Positions 54,000 through 64,000 of a DNA stretch of 64,000 bases are shown piece by piece; within the stretch, counting starts at the first letter, position 1; each line of letters opens with the position of its first letter. The DNA is taken from positions 985,001 to 1,049,000 of the forward strand of contig JAZGUH010000378.1 of NCBI GenBank assembly GCA_037893225.1, written 5' to 3'. The translations under genes and the position numbers were made by a program. Under the pieces are notes generated by a model. That model did no database searches. It saw nothing but the letters and a program-made list of their open reading frames with translations, and was not told the DNA's origin. Source of the stretch: Hippasteria phrygiana. Taxonomy: Eukaryota > Echinodermata > Asteroidea > Valvatida > Goniasteridae.

Positions 54000-55160
54000 A
54001 TCGGTTTGTTCACAAATGTTTCCTTGTTTTGTAAAACACCCCTTTGGATATTTAATGGTACGTGCCTCATATGGAAATTGACGCTCGCGTACTGCGGCGT
54101 AATGTGGCGCAGAACACAGCAGTGCCGGTGTAGTGTGAATTTATATACTCTAAATACGTACTCATCAGTGGTATTATTGCACTTGCGTAATTAGGAGAGT
54201 GACTGGTTGCGCGAGTGTTCAACCAATAAAAGGGACCAGATTTCATTGGAGTCTAAATTTCATGTGACACTGGAAAAAGTGTTTGAAACCAGTTGGTACT
54301 TTTATCACCCGTTTAAACCACCCATGTGACAGGCTCTCGACCAATAGGAACGGGTAAACTGTCTTAGGTATTTATAAAAGTCTTTTTTCAACATTCAACT
54401 TTCCAGAGCTGTTTAATCACACTGACATAAAAAATAGGATAACACTCTGGATATATAAGAAATTAGATGGTCAACTTCAAGACATTGTTTGTAATATGGA
54501 CGGACATTCTTTTATTATCGACTGGGAAAAAAACATTCCAAAATATTGGTCAGTTTACAACTCTAACAATGTCAGTATTGTTATCAGTGGAAATTATAAC
54601 ATTTTGAGGGTATTTTAACAAATTAAGATGTGATATAAATTATGTTCAAACATGGACGGACATTATGTGACAAATGTCCGTCCAGAAATGTTACACGTTT
54701 GATATGTTACAAACATAATATCTCGAAGATGATTCCAGGTCTAACTTCTGAAATATTCCGTTAGATGTTGATTGTTTTTGCTAAAACATACTTGTTGATG
54801 GGTACTGAATGTATTGTAACAAAAATCAATGGACAATTATTTTATATAATAACTACAATCTGAAATTCCTTTCCCGTGTCACACCAAATGGGGTCATTAG
54901 TGTGGATAGACCCACTTACGGGTAGTAAAAGAACCGGGTGGAAAGTGCCATATAAGCATAATAATAATTGTTATGGTGCTTTCCACCGTATCAACGATGT
55001 CAAAGCGCTTTACAATTATTACCCCGTTCATCAGGCCCTGGAACACGCGGCAGCCGATATCAGCGCTCAATTGGCCTCGACCCTCTCAGATACCCATTTA
55101 TACTCCTGGGTGGAGAGAGGTAATTGAAGTGTCTTTCCCAAGGGCACCAACACCATATTC
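54000..55160. other. No gene recognised
   Basis: AT-rich. GGACGGACATT..AATGTCCGTCC is a small inverted pair at 54652-54696. CAAAGCGCTTTACAATTATT (about 55000) resembles a dispersed-repeat 3' module adjoining the tRNA-like sequence below. Confidence 0.4.
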
Positions 55161-55162
55161 TT

Positions 55163-55228
55163 GGCAGGGTTCGAACCCACGCACCATCGTACATGAGTCG
55201 AACACCGTAACCACTGGGCCATGGCATT
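55163..55228 (-). tRNA. tRNA-like sequence, probable SINE head
   Basis: The minus strand has ATGGCCCAGTGGTTACGGTG (A-box-like) and GGGTTCGAACCCTGCC (B box). The acceptor stem is incomplete. It may be the head of a different SINE family. Confidence 0.4.
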
Positions 55229-55969
55229 CTACAATGCCCGATTGAAAAAATATTACGGGTATCCAGGTACCCATTAAAGAAACCCAACCCAAAACTTCCA
55301 ATCCCGGAAGTTGTAATAATATCTTTCTCTGGGATTCAAAAAGTCTGATTTCAGACAAAAGTCTGAAAAATCTCATGCCTGTCCAGTAAACATGATCACT
55401 TCTCCGCCTTTGCATGTGCCAGCACGTGCGTGCATCCGCCGGCATATCACAAAAGACAGTTGTCCGGAAGCTTTATACAGTTGTACATGTATTTATAATT
55501 TGTGGATTGAGGCATGCTATTATGTTTCGTCGAGGCTCGTATTCATACCCAGACTACAAAAACCACAAATTCCCTTTATTGTCAACTTTCGTGAGTGTCA
55601 TAAATGTGAAATCTGTGGCTGGTTTCTCATGTAGTCGGGTTTTCATTTTGAACATTCCCAACAAATAACATCAAAATCCTTTCTTTTTCATTGTCCGGGA
55701 AGTTACTATGCGGTAATGTAAAGTTGTATACAGGTACTTGATTCCATTATCTGAAACCGGTTCCTGACATGAACGGTCGGGTACTCGGGTATCCGGTTCT
55801 GATGCACACACCTACACACAGGTGAAAACCACTATTGGAGCAATCTTACCATGCCTTATTTATGACAAACTGAGGGCAGTCTTACAATTCCATTCTTATA
55901 TACATTTGAAAACCTCTGAATTATTATAAAAATACCTTACTTGAATGTAAGAAAATTAGGCATTTTTTC

Positions 55970-56425
55970 TCAAGTCAAGTCAAGTCGCCAGTAAAATTTT
56001 CCCGAGTCAAGTCAAGTCACAAGTCAAATTTTCCCAAGTAAATTTTGTCCAATTCAAGTCAAGTCCCAAGTCAATTTTGTTCAAGTCAAGTACCAAGTCT
56101 CGAGTCAATTATAAAAATTCAAATGACAATGCATAGGCTAGCATGCATGCACTGTACAAAATCAACCTGGTGTGCCATTTCGACAATTCTCCATGCAGCT
56201 CGGCCAGCGCTGCGGCCCTGCATACAGACTGGACACCCAGCTTGCTATATATGCGCTATAGGCTTGTTTTTTATTAAACTGAAACCTGTATGTTTGTGTT
56301 TATTTTAACAGAAGTGTTAATGTCTTCAAGTCAAGTCGAGTCACAAGTCATTTTCTGTCAAGTCTCAAGTCAAAAAAATTGCGACTCGAGTCCGATTCAA
56401 GTCAAGTCAGCAAGTCAAGTCAACA
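55970..56425. repeat. CAAGT-rich pentamer repeats
   Basis: Clustered AAGTCAAGTCAAGTC..CAAGTC words at 55970-56105 and 56325-56425, separated by unique sequence. Confidence 0.85.
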
Positions 56426-56429
56426 AGAC

Positions 56430-56645
56430 TAGTCTCAAGCATCCTATGAAATCATGGCACCCGGTGTGTGTTTTTTTCAGCGATGGTGGTTGGGAAAAAA
56501 ACTGACTTTTTTTCAAATACTGCCTCCAATTTACCAACTTTAGTTAGTCCACATTTTGTTTGGCAATTGGTTATACATCCTTCCTTTAAAGCCAACTAGT
56601 CTAGTTCCCTGACCTGATAATTCCCTGACGTCTATAAATTGCCCT
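56430..56645 (+). repeat. Repeat family X, copy 4 (target of the LTR element)
   Basis: GTCTCAAGCATCCTATGAAA through TTTGGCAATTGGTTA and CCCTGTTTTGTCTAAGGT. The match to copy 3 stops where the LTR begins at 56663. Confidence 0.7.
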
Positions 56646-56662
56646 GTTTTGTCTAAGGTATG

Positions 56663-58043
56663 TGTCACATCCCAGGGGTCGCCCCACCCCATGAAATAGA
56701 CCCTTGGTTAGTCACCACCCACAGTACAATTCTGACACTCTGGAAAACCATAGGCCGTCACACTCATCTCTACAATATTTACATTTTATTCACAAGACGT
56801 ATCTTACATAGTTTAAAGTCCTCATTAAATTGGATTCAGGGGGCACTTAGCACTATTCAAATACAATCATAAATCGTTAATTAGTTACAGCGTCCCTTGT
56901 TTTCTCGTGTACTGCAAATGCTCGCAGCTTCCTTACTTGGCCAGCGGAGTACGCAAGGTCCTCTGGTCCCGCCGCTGCGGTCCGGCCTCACTCCTTTGGT
57001 CAAGGGAACGCAATCTCACACCAAGATTAAAAGCCCTGAAAATATAGCAATAACAACGGACGGGTGCTCTAGATATTTCTGCCAACCTGATAATATTCTA
57101 AGCAAGCAATTTAATTCGTTCGCCAAAATATCAAAACATTTCCAAGTAACAACACTAAATGTTCGTTCGGCCACATCCCTTCAAGCGTAACTCAGTCGGC
57201 TAACACTTTTCTCTTTTACGCAAAAATTAAGTACAATAATCGGTCACTGCTCGATACATTATTATCCACAGATACCGAATAAGCCTTATTGTATTTTATA
57301 CAACAATTAATGCCGAGTTCTAGTCAAGATATTCCACGCTTAACCTTGCAAAATCTCATAACATTAATTGCTAATTCGTAAAGTGATATGTTCGCCCCAA
57401 TTAAATCAAGCAAGGTTTAATACAAAAATAATTACATTTAGAGTGAAACTTACAGGAATTGGAAGACTCCTGGCCTATATGCTGTAATCTCAGCTTCACA
57501 AGTTATGTTGTCTCCAGCAAAATCACAAGACTCAATTTTCTAATGAGCTCTCATTAGCTCTGCCTTAGGCCGGCTATGCCCTCTCCTTTGGCTTATATTC
57601 ATAATAACTATACGTTGGTCATCGAGTCTGGCCACTGCCCTCTACTCGGAATTTCTCTCAGCAAGTCCTTGCTCTCACATTTGCCTATGCTTTTTACCCC
57701 AAAGTAAGATTATTCATATGCATAATTTAAAATGGTTCGGTTTTATTCTGTCCACTCAGGCTCCTCTGTGCCTATTCAAAATTCACCTTTAGTATCGTAC
57801 TATACGTATATTGGCCAATGAAAAACTAGGTGTGGCTAACGTCACAGGCTCAACAAAACACGGTCCGGTCAGCCCACCTATCCCAGGAATCTTGGATGCG
57901 AGAGCCTCTATAAAAATAAATTATGTTACTCTCCACATAATACGTATTCCAACTACTAGATTCAGGCCACATAAAATTAAATCTTGTTTCTACAACCAAG
58001 AAGAGTAAATTCGTTTTTATTAAAATAAAGTCACTCTGTGACA
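56663..58043 (-). repeat. 3' LTR (in element orientation), 1381 bp
   Basis: It begins TGTCACAT and ends CTCTGTGACA on the plus strand, an inverted TGTCACA/TGTGACA pair with TG..CA ends. The polypurine tract AGTGAGGGGTCG (minus) adjoins at 58044-58055. AATAAA-like words lie near 58020 (minus). Confidence 0.88.
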
Positions 58044-58332
58044 CGACCCCTCACTAGCGAATTACTCTTTCATAAATTCATGCTGGCCTGTCACAATTTA
58101 ATGCATATTGTTTATAGGTATTCAGTAGTTACAATCGTGAGCACCAATTAATGCGATACAAAAATAAGTGATATATTTACACCTTTCGTGTCCAAAGGGC
58201 CACTTCTCCAAACACTTCGAATTTTGCAACATAACCATTGTTATAGAGCAGGTCACAAATATGAATTTTCAATTACTAGTTCTTACTACAGGTACTCAAT
58301 ATCTGCCAACAGGATTACAGATGCTTCACATC

Positions 58333-58690
58333 TTAGTCTTTGCCTGGGCATCTGCTCAGGAAATCTGCTCCTATATTCTCTGAGCCTTTAATGGCCTTGA
58401 CAATGAACCTGTATTGCTGTAGCGCCAAAGCCCATCGCATGCATCTGCTATTGTTCACTTTCGCAGTAGTAAGGTAGGCCAGAGGGTGATGGTCAGTCTC
58501 TACAAGAAATTGCTTTCCGTACAAATACACGTGAAACTTTGCGATGCCCCAAACTAATGCAAGACATTCGCGTTCAATAACTGCGTATGCTTTCTCACGG
58601 GGTAGTAACTTACGACTGGCGTACGCGATAGGAAATAGCTGGGCTTCATCTTCCTGCAGTAACACAGCACCGATTCCAATGTCCGAAGCG
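58333..58690 (-). pseudogene. Retrotransposon RNase H domain
   Basis: It reads FPIAYASRKLLPREKAYAVI, ECLALVWGIAKF and DHHPLAYL, ending SRCPGKD and TAA. This is the Ty3/gypsy RNase H with its conserved acidic residues (E of ERECLA, D of TDHHPL). It is one frame away from the RT because of an indel near 58680. Confidence 0.88.
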
Positions 58691-59460
58691 GCTGTGATCA
58701 GGTAAGTGCAGAATAGGTGACGACTCTAAGCGACATTTCAAAGTATTAAAGGCGAGTTCTTGTGCTGGTTTCCAATTAACGCGAGTTGGGTTTCCTTTCT
58801 TAGTTAAGTCTGTCAGTGGCGCTGCAATCGCTGCAAAGTTGGGCACAAATTTGCGATAATAGTTTATCAGACCCATGAATGATCTTACGTCTTTCTTGGT
58901 ACACGGTCGAGATGCGTTTAGCATTTTTGCAATCTTTTCGGGTTGTGGGACGATTTTGCCCTCCCCGATGACGTGACCTAAAAATTCAAGGGTGCTACAT
59001 GCGACTTGACACTTTGATGGTTTTGCCGTTAATTTCGCGCTACGAAGCCGTTCCAATACTTCTCTAACAACTTTGAGATGTTCATCAAATGAGTCAGTGT
59101 AAATTAAAATGTCGTCAATAAAATTAACAACACTCGGTTGGTCTTCTAAGAGTTTTCTCATCATACGGGTAAATGTAGCCGGCGCGTTGATCATTCCGAA
59201 TGGAAGAACCGTAAACTGAAATAATCCGTGAGATGTTATGAACGCCGTTTTGGCTTTATCGTCATCACAAATTGGGATTTGCCAATAACCCTTCGTAAGA
59301 TCGAGTTTTGTGAAGTACTTTGCCTTACCCACTTGCGCCATGAGATTCTCGGCATTCGGCATGGGTTCGGGATCAAAAATGGTTACCTTATTCAGTTTTC
59401 GAAAATCCACGCAAAATCTGTTGCTTCCGTCTTTTTTACGGACAAGCACTATTGGTGATG
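58690..59460 (-). pseudogene. Retrotransposon reverse transcriptase domain
   Basis: LVRKKDGSNRFCVDFRKLN, LDLTKGYWQIP, VLPFGMINAPATF, the catalytic FIDDIL and KCQVACSTLEFLGHVI appear in order. All RT catalytic aspartates are present. A 1-bp frameshift at about 59450 separates it from the upstream pol frame, and another near 58680 from RNase H. Confidence 0.93.
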
Positions 59461-60329
59461 CGTATTTTGACTGAACGTTCGATCACTCCAATTGTTAGCA
59501 TAGTGTCTATTTCGTTCTTTACGTCTACTTGTGTGGCGAATGGGACAGGGTATGCCTTAGAGTATATCGCATCATTCGTGGTGAGTGTTACCGAGTGTTC
59601 TATCAATTCCGTGCGGCCAGGAATATCGGTCAATACGTCCGAATATTTCTCAAGAATTTCCTTAATTTGTTGGGTTTGTGTCTCTGTTCTATTAGCGCTG
59701 ATTTCCACGTTAGTCCACGTTTCTTTTTGTACCACAGGTAACAGTTTCAACTCTGGCAGTTCTGCGGTACTGTCGTCTTCTTCGATCACACTAGTATTGA
59801 CATGCTTGAGACTATATGCGGCATGAACTATTTCAGGCTGGTTCGGTGCCTGTCTAGTCACATACCTCTTTAATAAGTTTGCATGAAAGGTTCGCTCCTT
59901 CCCATTCATATCTATACAGAAGTCATGCTGAGCTATGCGTTTCAGAACGGAAAATGGTCCCTTCCACTGCATTAGCAATTTATTAGTATCGGTCGGTAGG
60001 AGTACTAATACCTTGTCACCTGCACTAAAAGTTCTATCCTTGGTTCGTGTATCATAGTACTTTTTGTAACGCAGGCTAGATTTAGCAAGTTCATCGCGAG
60101 CTAACTGACATGTCGACTCAAGTCTGTCCTGTAAATCAATGACGTATTGATAAGTGGTCTTGACTTCTTCATCGTCAACTTTCTCAGTCCATAATTCTTT
60201 CAAGATAGTGAGCGGTCCCCTGACTGTGTGTCCATAAATAAGTTCGAACGGAGAATAACCTAGACTTTCCTGTGGACATTCACGATACGCAAACAAGAGC
60301 GCTGGAATATACCGGTCCCAGTCACGTGG
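59461..60329 (-). pseudogene. Integrase C-terminus, linker and RT leader
   Basis: It continues the integrase frame after the TGA: DRYIPALLFAYRECPQESLG, SPFELIYGH and a GPY/F-like QWKGPFSVL module. Then comes a linker and the RT leader YSDVLTDIPGRTELIEHSV with YPVPFA. It joins integrase directly to RT, proving the domain order. Confidence 0.88.
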
Positions 60330-61304
60330 TCAGTCGCAGCACATTTTACGCAACATGCGCTTCAATGTTCCGTTAAACTTTTCAACGAGTCCGTTGCAAA
60401 TCGGATGGTATGGTGTTGTATGGAGCTGTTTGAGAGACAAAAGCCTACTGATTTCTTTCATGAGGTTGGCGGTGAATTGTGTTCCCATGTCCGATAAAAT
60501 TTCGTGAGGAACTCCAACGCGGGAAAAGATTTCCAACAGCGCTTCTGCCACACGTTCCGTCTCAATCCGCGGTAATGCAACAGCTTCCGGATATCGCGAC
60601 GCATAATCAACCATAGTTAGAATATAGCGATTTCCTCGATCTGTAACAGGGTCAATGGGTCCAACGATATCTACCGCTACGCGCCTAAATGGAGTGTCTA
60701 TCAATGGCATCCTACCGAGGGGCACTCTGCCTACATGACCCTTTGCAATGGTTCTTTGGCAAATATCACACGATGCGCAGTAACGACGCACGTCACCTTG
60801 TACGCCTGGCCAAAAGAAATTCGCTAATACACGATCGGTGGTTTTTGTTGTGCCGAGGTGTCCTGACATCGTGGCATCATGAGCGAGTTTGAGTACTTTC
60901 GTTCTTAATCGTTGAGGTACTATCATTTGTGTTATTGTTCTGCCGTTCTCGACAGAGGGTGACTTAAATTCCCTAAAAAGCAGATCATCAGAGGTGAAAT
61001 ACTTAACTTCGTTAGCTCGACCGGTTTTCTGTACTGTGCCTTCTTGCGCTAATTTCCAACATTTGGTCAAAGTCGGATCATTGATTTGTGCATTTACAAT
61101 GTCGGCCCGCGATTCAGGAAAACTTTGTGCTTCCGGTACCTTAAGTGGTCGCAAGTCTCTTGCGCGTTTTATCTTTTGTGCGCGCGTTTCTACTGCTGCT
61201 GTCATGTCGTTATCATGACTTAGTCTATTTTCATTCGTTGTCACAATCTGATCGGTTTTTGTATCATTGTGTAATACGTCGCTGTGGGGTTTGACTTGGC
61301 GGAC
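60330..61304 (-). pseudogene. Retrotransposon integrase (zinc finger and DDE core)
   Basis: The HHCC finger is visible (LAHDATMSGHLG..CASCDIC). The DDE core follows: AVDIVGP, ILSDMGTQF and GLVEKFNGTLK. The frame is the same as gag, separated from it by one TAG at 61305-61307. An in-frame TGA at 60330-60332 interrupts the normally continuous RDWDRYIPALLFAYRE region and is almost certainly a mutation. Confidence 0.92.
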
Positions 61305-62747
61305 CTAATTTGGATCGGGGTTGTGCGGATCCCTTACACCAGCAATATTGCCTAATATTAAACCGTAAAGTGGATTCGGCATACACAATGCGTTTACTTT
61401 CCCGACGAAGTAAGGAGTATCTATGAAAATACGTGCTACCGGGACGCAACGGATAGTTCCGTCTAATAATACGCACTTCTGAGTGGTCTCAAGTAACTGG
61501 CTATCTTGTACTAATTCGCACTTAACTACCACGGTGCTACAGCCGCTATCTCGAAGCACACCAACCATATTGTCACCGACATAACCATCCCTTACTGGCA
61601 TTTCCTTACCCACAGTGCAAGCTGCGCTTATGAGAGGAATTTCATGCCCGCCTACCGCTTTGCCATTTTCTCCTAATATACCTGAATTTCCATCTAGAGC
61701 AGACTTCTTGGCGATGCAGGCAGCAACTTCGATATCTTCAACCTGGGTCTCCTCTTCAACATCTTGAACCTGTAAACTAGACGACTGAGGTCTGTTAGGA
61801 CGGGTATAACTTTGAGTTCTATGTCTACAGTTTCGGGCTATGTGTCCCCTTTTCCCACATACAAAACAGTCTCTAAGTTCCGTGAAACTTTTTCTATCTC
61901 CCGAAGGATAAGTGGTCTTTGGTTTAGAATCCCTACTGTCATTAACCTTCGAGTCACTGTTACTAGGCACTCTGGAAAACCTTCGGTTGGCACCTTCAAA
62001 CCCTAAACGCCTATGAGCCTCAAGGTAACTATCTGCTAGTTGTGTCATTTCCCCACAACAAGTCGGCTTCCTTTCCTTTAAATACAAAGCCAAATCCTTA
62101 CCACAGATGGCTAGAATCTGTTCCCTGAGTAAAAGATCACAGAGTCCTTCGTAAGACTTGGGTTCGTTCCCTAGTTCAACCCATCGATTCAGGTAGCTAC
62201 TTAGTCGGATTGCAAACTGTGAAAATGTTTCGCCAATTTCTGGTTTAGAATTTCGAAGCTTTAGTCTGAACCCTTCCTTAGTGAGTTGATATCTATGCAG
62301 CAAAGCAGACTTAAGTAATTCAAAGTCATTAGCTTGTTCAACCGGCAATCTGGCATAGACTTCAAGTGCCTTTCCTGTAAGTAAACTACTTAATGAACAA
62401 GCCCAATCCTTCTGCGGCCATTGTGCGGTGATGGCAAACCGCTCGAAACGACGTAGGAAAGAATCCATGTCATCCCTTCCATCATTAAAAGCAAGTAGTT
62501 TTGGTTGTTTCATTGGAGTTTTAGCTTCACTTTGATAAGCCTTAGCCAGTTTCTTAGATTCTTCAATTTGGAGATCTAGTTCTTTCATATCCTTTTGATG
62601 TTCTCGATCTCTTGCCCTTTCGTCACGTTCGGCTATTTCTTTTCTACTTTTCTCATCTTTCGCCTCCCGACTCTGTGCAAACTGCAGTAAGTCTTTGCCC
62701 TCCAGACCTAGGGACTTACCTAGTGTCAAGTATTTCTCAAATTCCAT
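61305..62747 (-). CDS. Gag-protease polyprotein of the Gmr1-like element
   Basis: 480 codons from ATG 62747 (MEFEKYLTLGKSLGLEGKDL). Residues about 25-75 are a charged coiled coil. Residues about 90-240 form a capsid region whose second half (GETFSQFAIRLSSYLNRWVE, LCDLLLREQ) resembles the SCAN-like fold known from Gmr1-type Gag. A CCHC knuckle, CFVCGKRGHIARNC, lies at about 294-307. An aspartic-protease-like segment with LRDSGCSTVVV (DSG in place of DTG) lies at about 397-407. The upstream ATG at 62858 would add a hydrophobic leader and is not favoured. The ORF ends in TAG, after which the same frame continues into integrase. Confidence 0.85.
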   Translation of the reverse strand: MEFEKYLTLGKSLGLEGKDLLQFAQSREAKDEKSRKEIAERDERARDREHQKDMKELDLQIEESKKLAKAYQSEAKTPMKQPKLLAFNDGRDDMDSFLRRFERFAITAQWPQKDWACSLSSLLTGKALEVYARLPVEQANDFELLKSALLHRYQLTKEGFRLKLRNSKPEIGETFSQFAIRLSSYLNRWVELGNEPKSYEGLCDLLLREQILAICGKDLALYLKERKPTCCGEMTQLADSYLEAHRRLGFEGANRRFSRVPSNSDSKVNDSRDSKPKTTYPSGDRKSFTELRDCFVCGKRGHIARNCRHRTQSYTRPNRPQSSSLQVQDVEEETQVEDIEVAACIAKKSALDGNSGILGENGKAVGGHEIPLISAACTVGKEMPVRDGYVGDNMVGVLRDSGCSTVVVKCELVQDSQLLETTQKCVLLDGTIRCVPVARIFIDTPYFVGKVNALCMPNPLYGLILGNIAGVRDPHNPDPN

Positions 62748-62921
62748 AGTGCAACCGAGTACTAGAAATACAGCAAGAGGCAGCAAAATATTTACAAGCC
62801 TCAATTTGCCTGAAACTGAAAAACTGTTAAACTTTAAGCACCATGCAAAAGTTTTCATTCTGTGTATCAGCGTGAATGACTACCAGTATATTCTCGAATT
62901 ATTCACAACCGTTTAACGGGT

Positions 62922-62939
62922 CCTGGCAGGGTCGCCAAT
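62922..62939 (-). promoter_or_regulatory. Primer-binding site
   Basis: TGGCGACCCTGCCAGGAC begins 1-2 bases from the 5' LTR end on the minus strand. It is complementary to a tRNA 3' end of the type TCCTGGCAGGGTCGCCA, closest from memory to tRNA-Arg. Confidence 0.7.
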
Positions 62940-64000
62940 TGTCACATCCCAGGGGTCGCCCCACCCCATGAAATAGACCCTTGGTTAGTCACCACCCACA
63001 GTACAATTCTGACACTCTGGAAAACCATAGGCCGTCACACTCATCTCTACAATATTTACATTTTATTCACAAGACGTATCTTACATAGTTTAAAGTCCTC
63101 ATTAAATTGGATTCAGGGGGCACTTAGCACTATTCAAATACAATCATAAATCGTTAATTAGTTACAGCGTCCCTTGTTTTCTCGTGTACTGCAAATGCTC
63201 GCAGCTTCCTTACTTGGCCAGCGGAGTACGCAAGGTCCTCTGGTCCCGCCGCTGCGGTCCGGCCTCACTCCTTTGGTCAAGGGAACGCAATCTCACACCA
63301 AGATTAAAAGCCCTGAAAATATAGCAATAACAACGGACGGGTGCTCTAGATATTTTGCCAACCTGATAATATTCTAAGCAAGCAATTTAATTCGTTCGCC
63401 AAAATATCAAAACATTTCCAAGTAACAACACTAAATGTTCGTTCGGCCACATCCCTTCAAGCGTAACTCAGTCGGCTAACACTTTTCTCTTTTAAGCAAA
63501 AATTAAGTACAATAATCGGTCACTGCTCGATACATTATTATCCACAGATACCGAATAAGCCTTATTGTATTTTATACAACAATTAATGCCGAGTTCTAGT
63601 CAAGATATTCCACGCTTAACCTTGCAAAATCTCATAACATTAATTGCTAATTCGTAAAGTGATATGTTCGCCCCAATTAAATCAAGCAAGGTTTAATACA
63701 AAAATAATTACATTTAGAGTGAAACTTACAGGAATTGGAAGACTCCTGGCCTATATGCTGTAATCTCAGCTTCACAAGTTATGTTGTCTCCAGCAAAATC
63801 ACAAGACTCAATTTTCTAATGAGCTCTCATTAGCTCTGCCTTAGGCCGGCTATGCCCTCTCCTTTGGCTTATATTCATAATAACTATACGTTGGTCATCG
63901 AGTCTGGCCACTGCCCTCTACTCGGAATTTCTCTCAGCAAGTCCTTGCTCTCACATTTGCCTATGCTTTTTACCCCAAAGTAAGATTATTCATATGCATA
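62940..64000 (-). repeat. 5' LTR (in element orientation), cut by the window end
   Basis: It starts TGTCACATCCC and matches 56663-57724. Differences seen are one T/C indel (near 63354) and one A/C change (near 63496). About 320 bp remain outside the window. Confidence 0.9.

Larger units (their letters stand above)
56663..64000 (-). mobile_element. Gmr1-like Ty3/gypsy LTR retrotransposon (gag-PR-IN-RT-RH order)
   Basis: Two LTRs in direct orientation frame a minus-strand gag-pol region. The LTR end TGTCACATCCCAGGGG is at 56663 and again at 62940. By eye only two differences were seen over the about 1060 bp where both LTRs are visible, so insertion is recent. The coding order is gag and protease (62747-61305), integrase (61304 to about 59900), RT (to about 58690) and RNase H (to 58333). 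Integrase before RT is the Ty1/copia-like order known from the deuterostome Gmr1 lineage of Ty3/gypsy elements. The primer site TGGCGACCCTGCCAGGA (62938 downward) resembles a tRNA-Arg 3' end. The purine tract GTGAGGGG lies just inside 58043. pol has a TGA and two frameshifts, so this copy is defective. Confidence 0.92.

Noticed and set aside
54407..54620. Open stretch after a TTTCCAG acceptor-like site, considered as the missing SOCS-box exon
   Set aside because: It is open for about 60 codons but shows no LCR-type SOCS motif and is AT-rich enough to be open by chance.

Overview
This window is nuclear DNA of a marine invertebrate animal, most likely a deuterostome such as an echinoderm, hemichordate or cephalochordate. 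The reasons are split genes with GT/AG introns, many TACATGT-type oligomers, animal protein families, dense short inverted-repeat elements, and a Gmr1-like LTR retrotransposon, a lineage reported from deuterostomes. No species can be named from the sequence. There are no operons, CRISPR arrays, rRNA genes or convincing functional tRNA genes.

Only two host genes are clear. On the minus strand, 340-5732 holds the first five recognisable coding exons of a PTPDC1-type phosphatase, running off the left edge just after the catalytic HCxxGxxRTG exon. On the plus strand, 46067-53782 holds an ASB9/ASB11-like ankyrin-repeat gene with two homologous first-ankyrin exons (46067-46275 and 47111-47295). Their splice phases allow either one to join the next exon but not both in series. 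The upstream exon and the SOCS-box exon were not found. A third possible coding exon at 19700-19921 (minus) looks like the N-terminal helical domain of a Crypton/DUF3504-type protein.

The rest is mostly mobile and repetitive DNA. 6-10 kb: a large fold-back element and an inverted array of five tRNA-like units framed by a 13-bp target-site duplication. 15-18 kb: a decayed LINE carrying two nested insertions. 22.6-36.7 kb: a tandem duplication of about 6.5 kb. Each unit contains a Tx1/L1-like LINE with the same internal inversion, and one copy keeps ORF1. 38-41 kb: two related 16-bp minisatellites and a Tc1-like transposon with 0.2-kb inverted repeats. 46.4-47.1 kb: a long C-rich satellite between the two alternative ankyrin exons. 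49.4-53.9 kb: pogo-like, Harbinger-like and other MITEs in the ASB introns and 3' flank. 56.7-64 kb: a very young Ty3/gypsy-class element with the unusual order gag-protease-integrase-RT-RNase H, whose second LTR is cut by the window end.

A recurring theme is short elements that begin CCCTAACCC and end GGGTTAGGG between TTAA motifs. They mimic telomere repeats but fit TTAA-targeting MITEs better.
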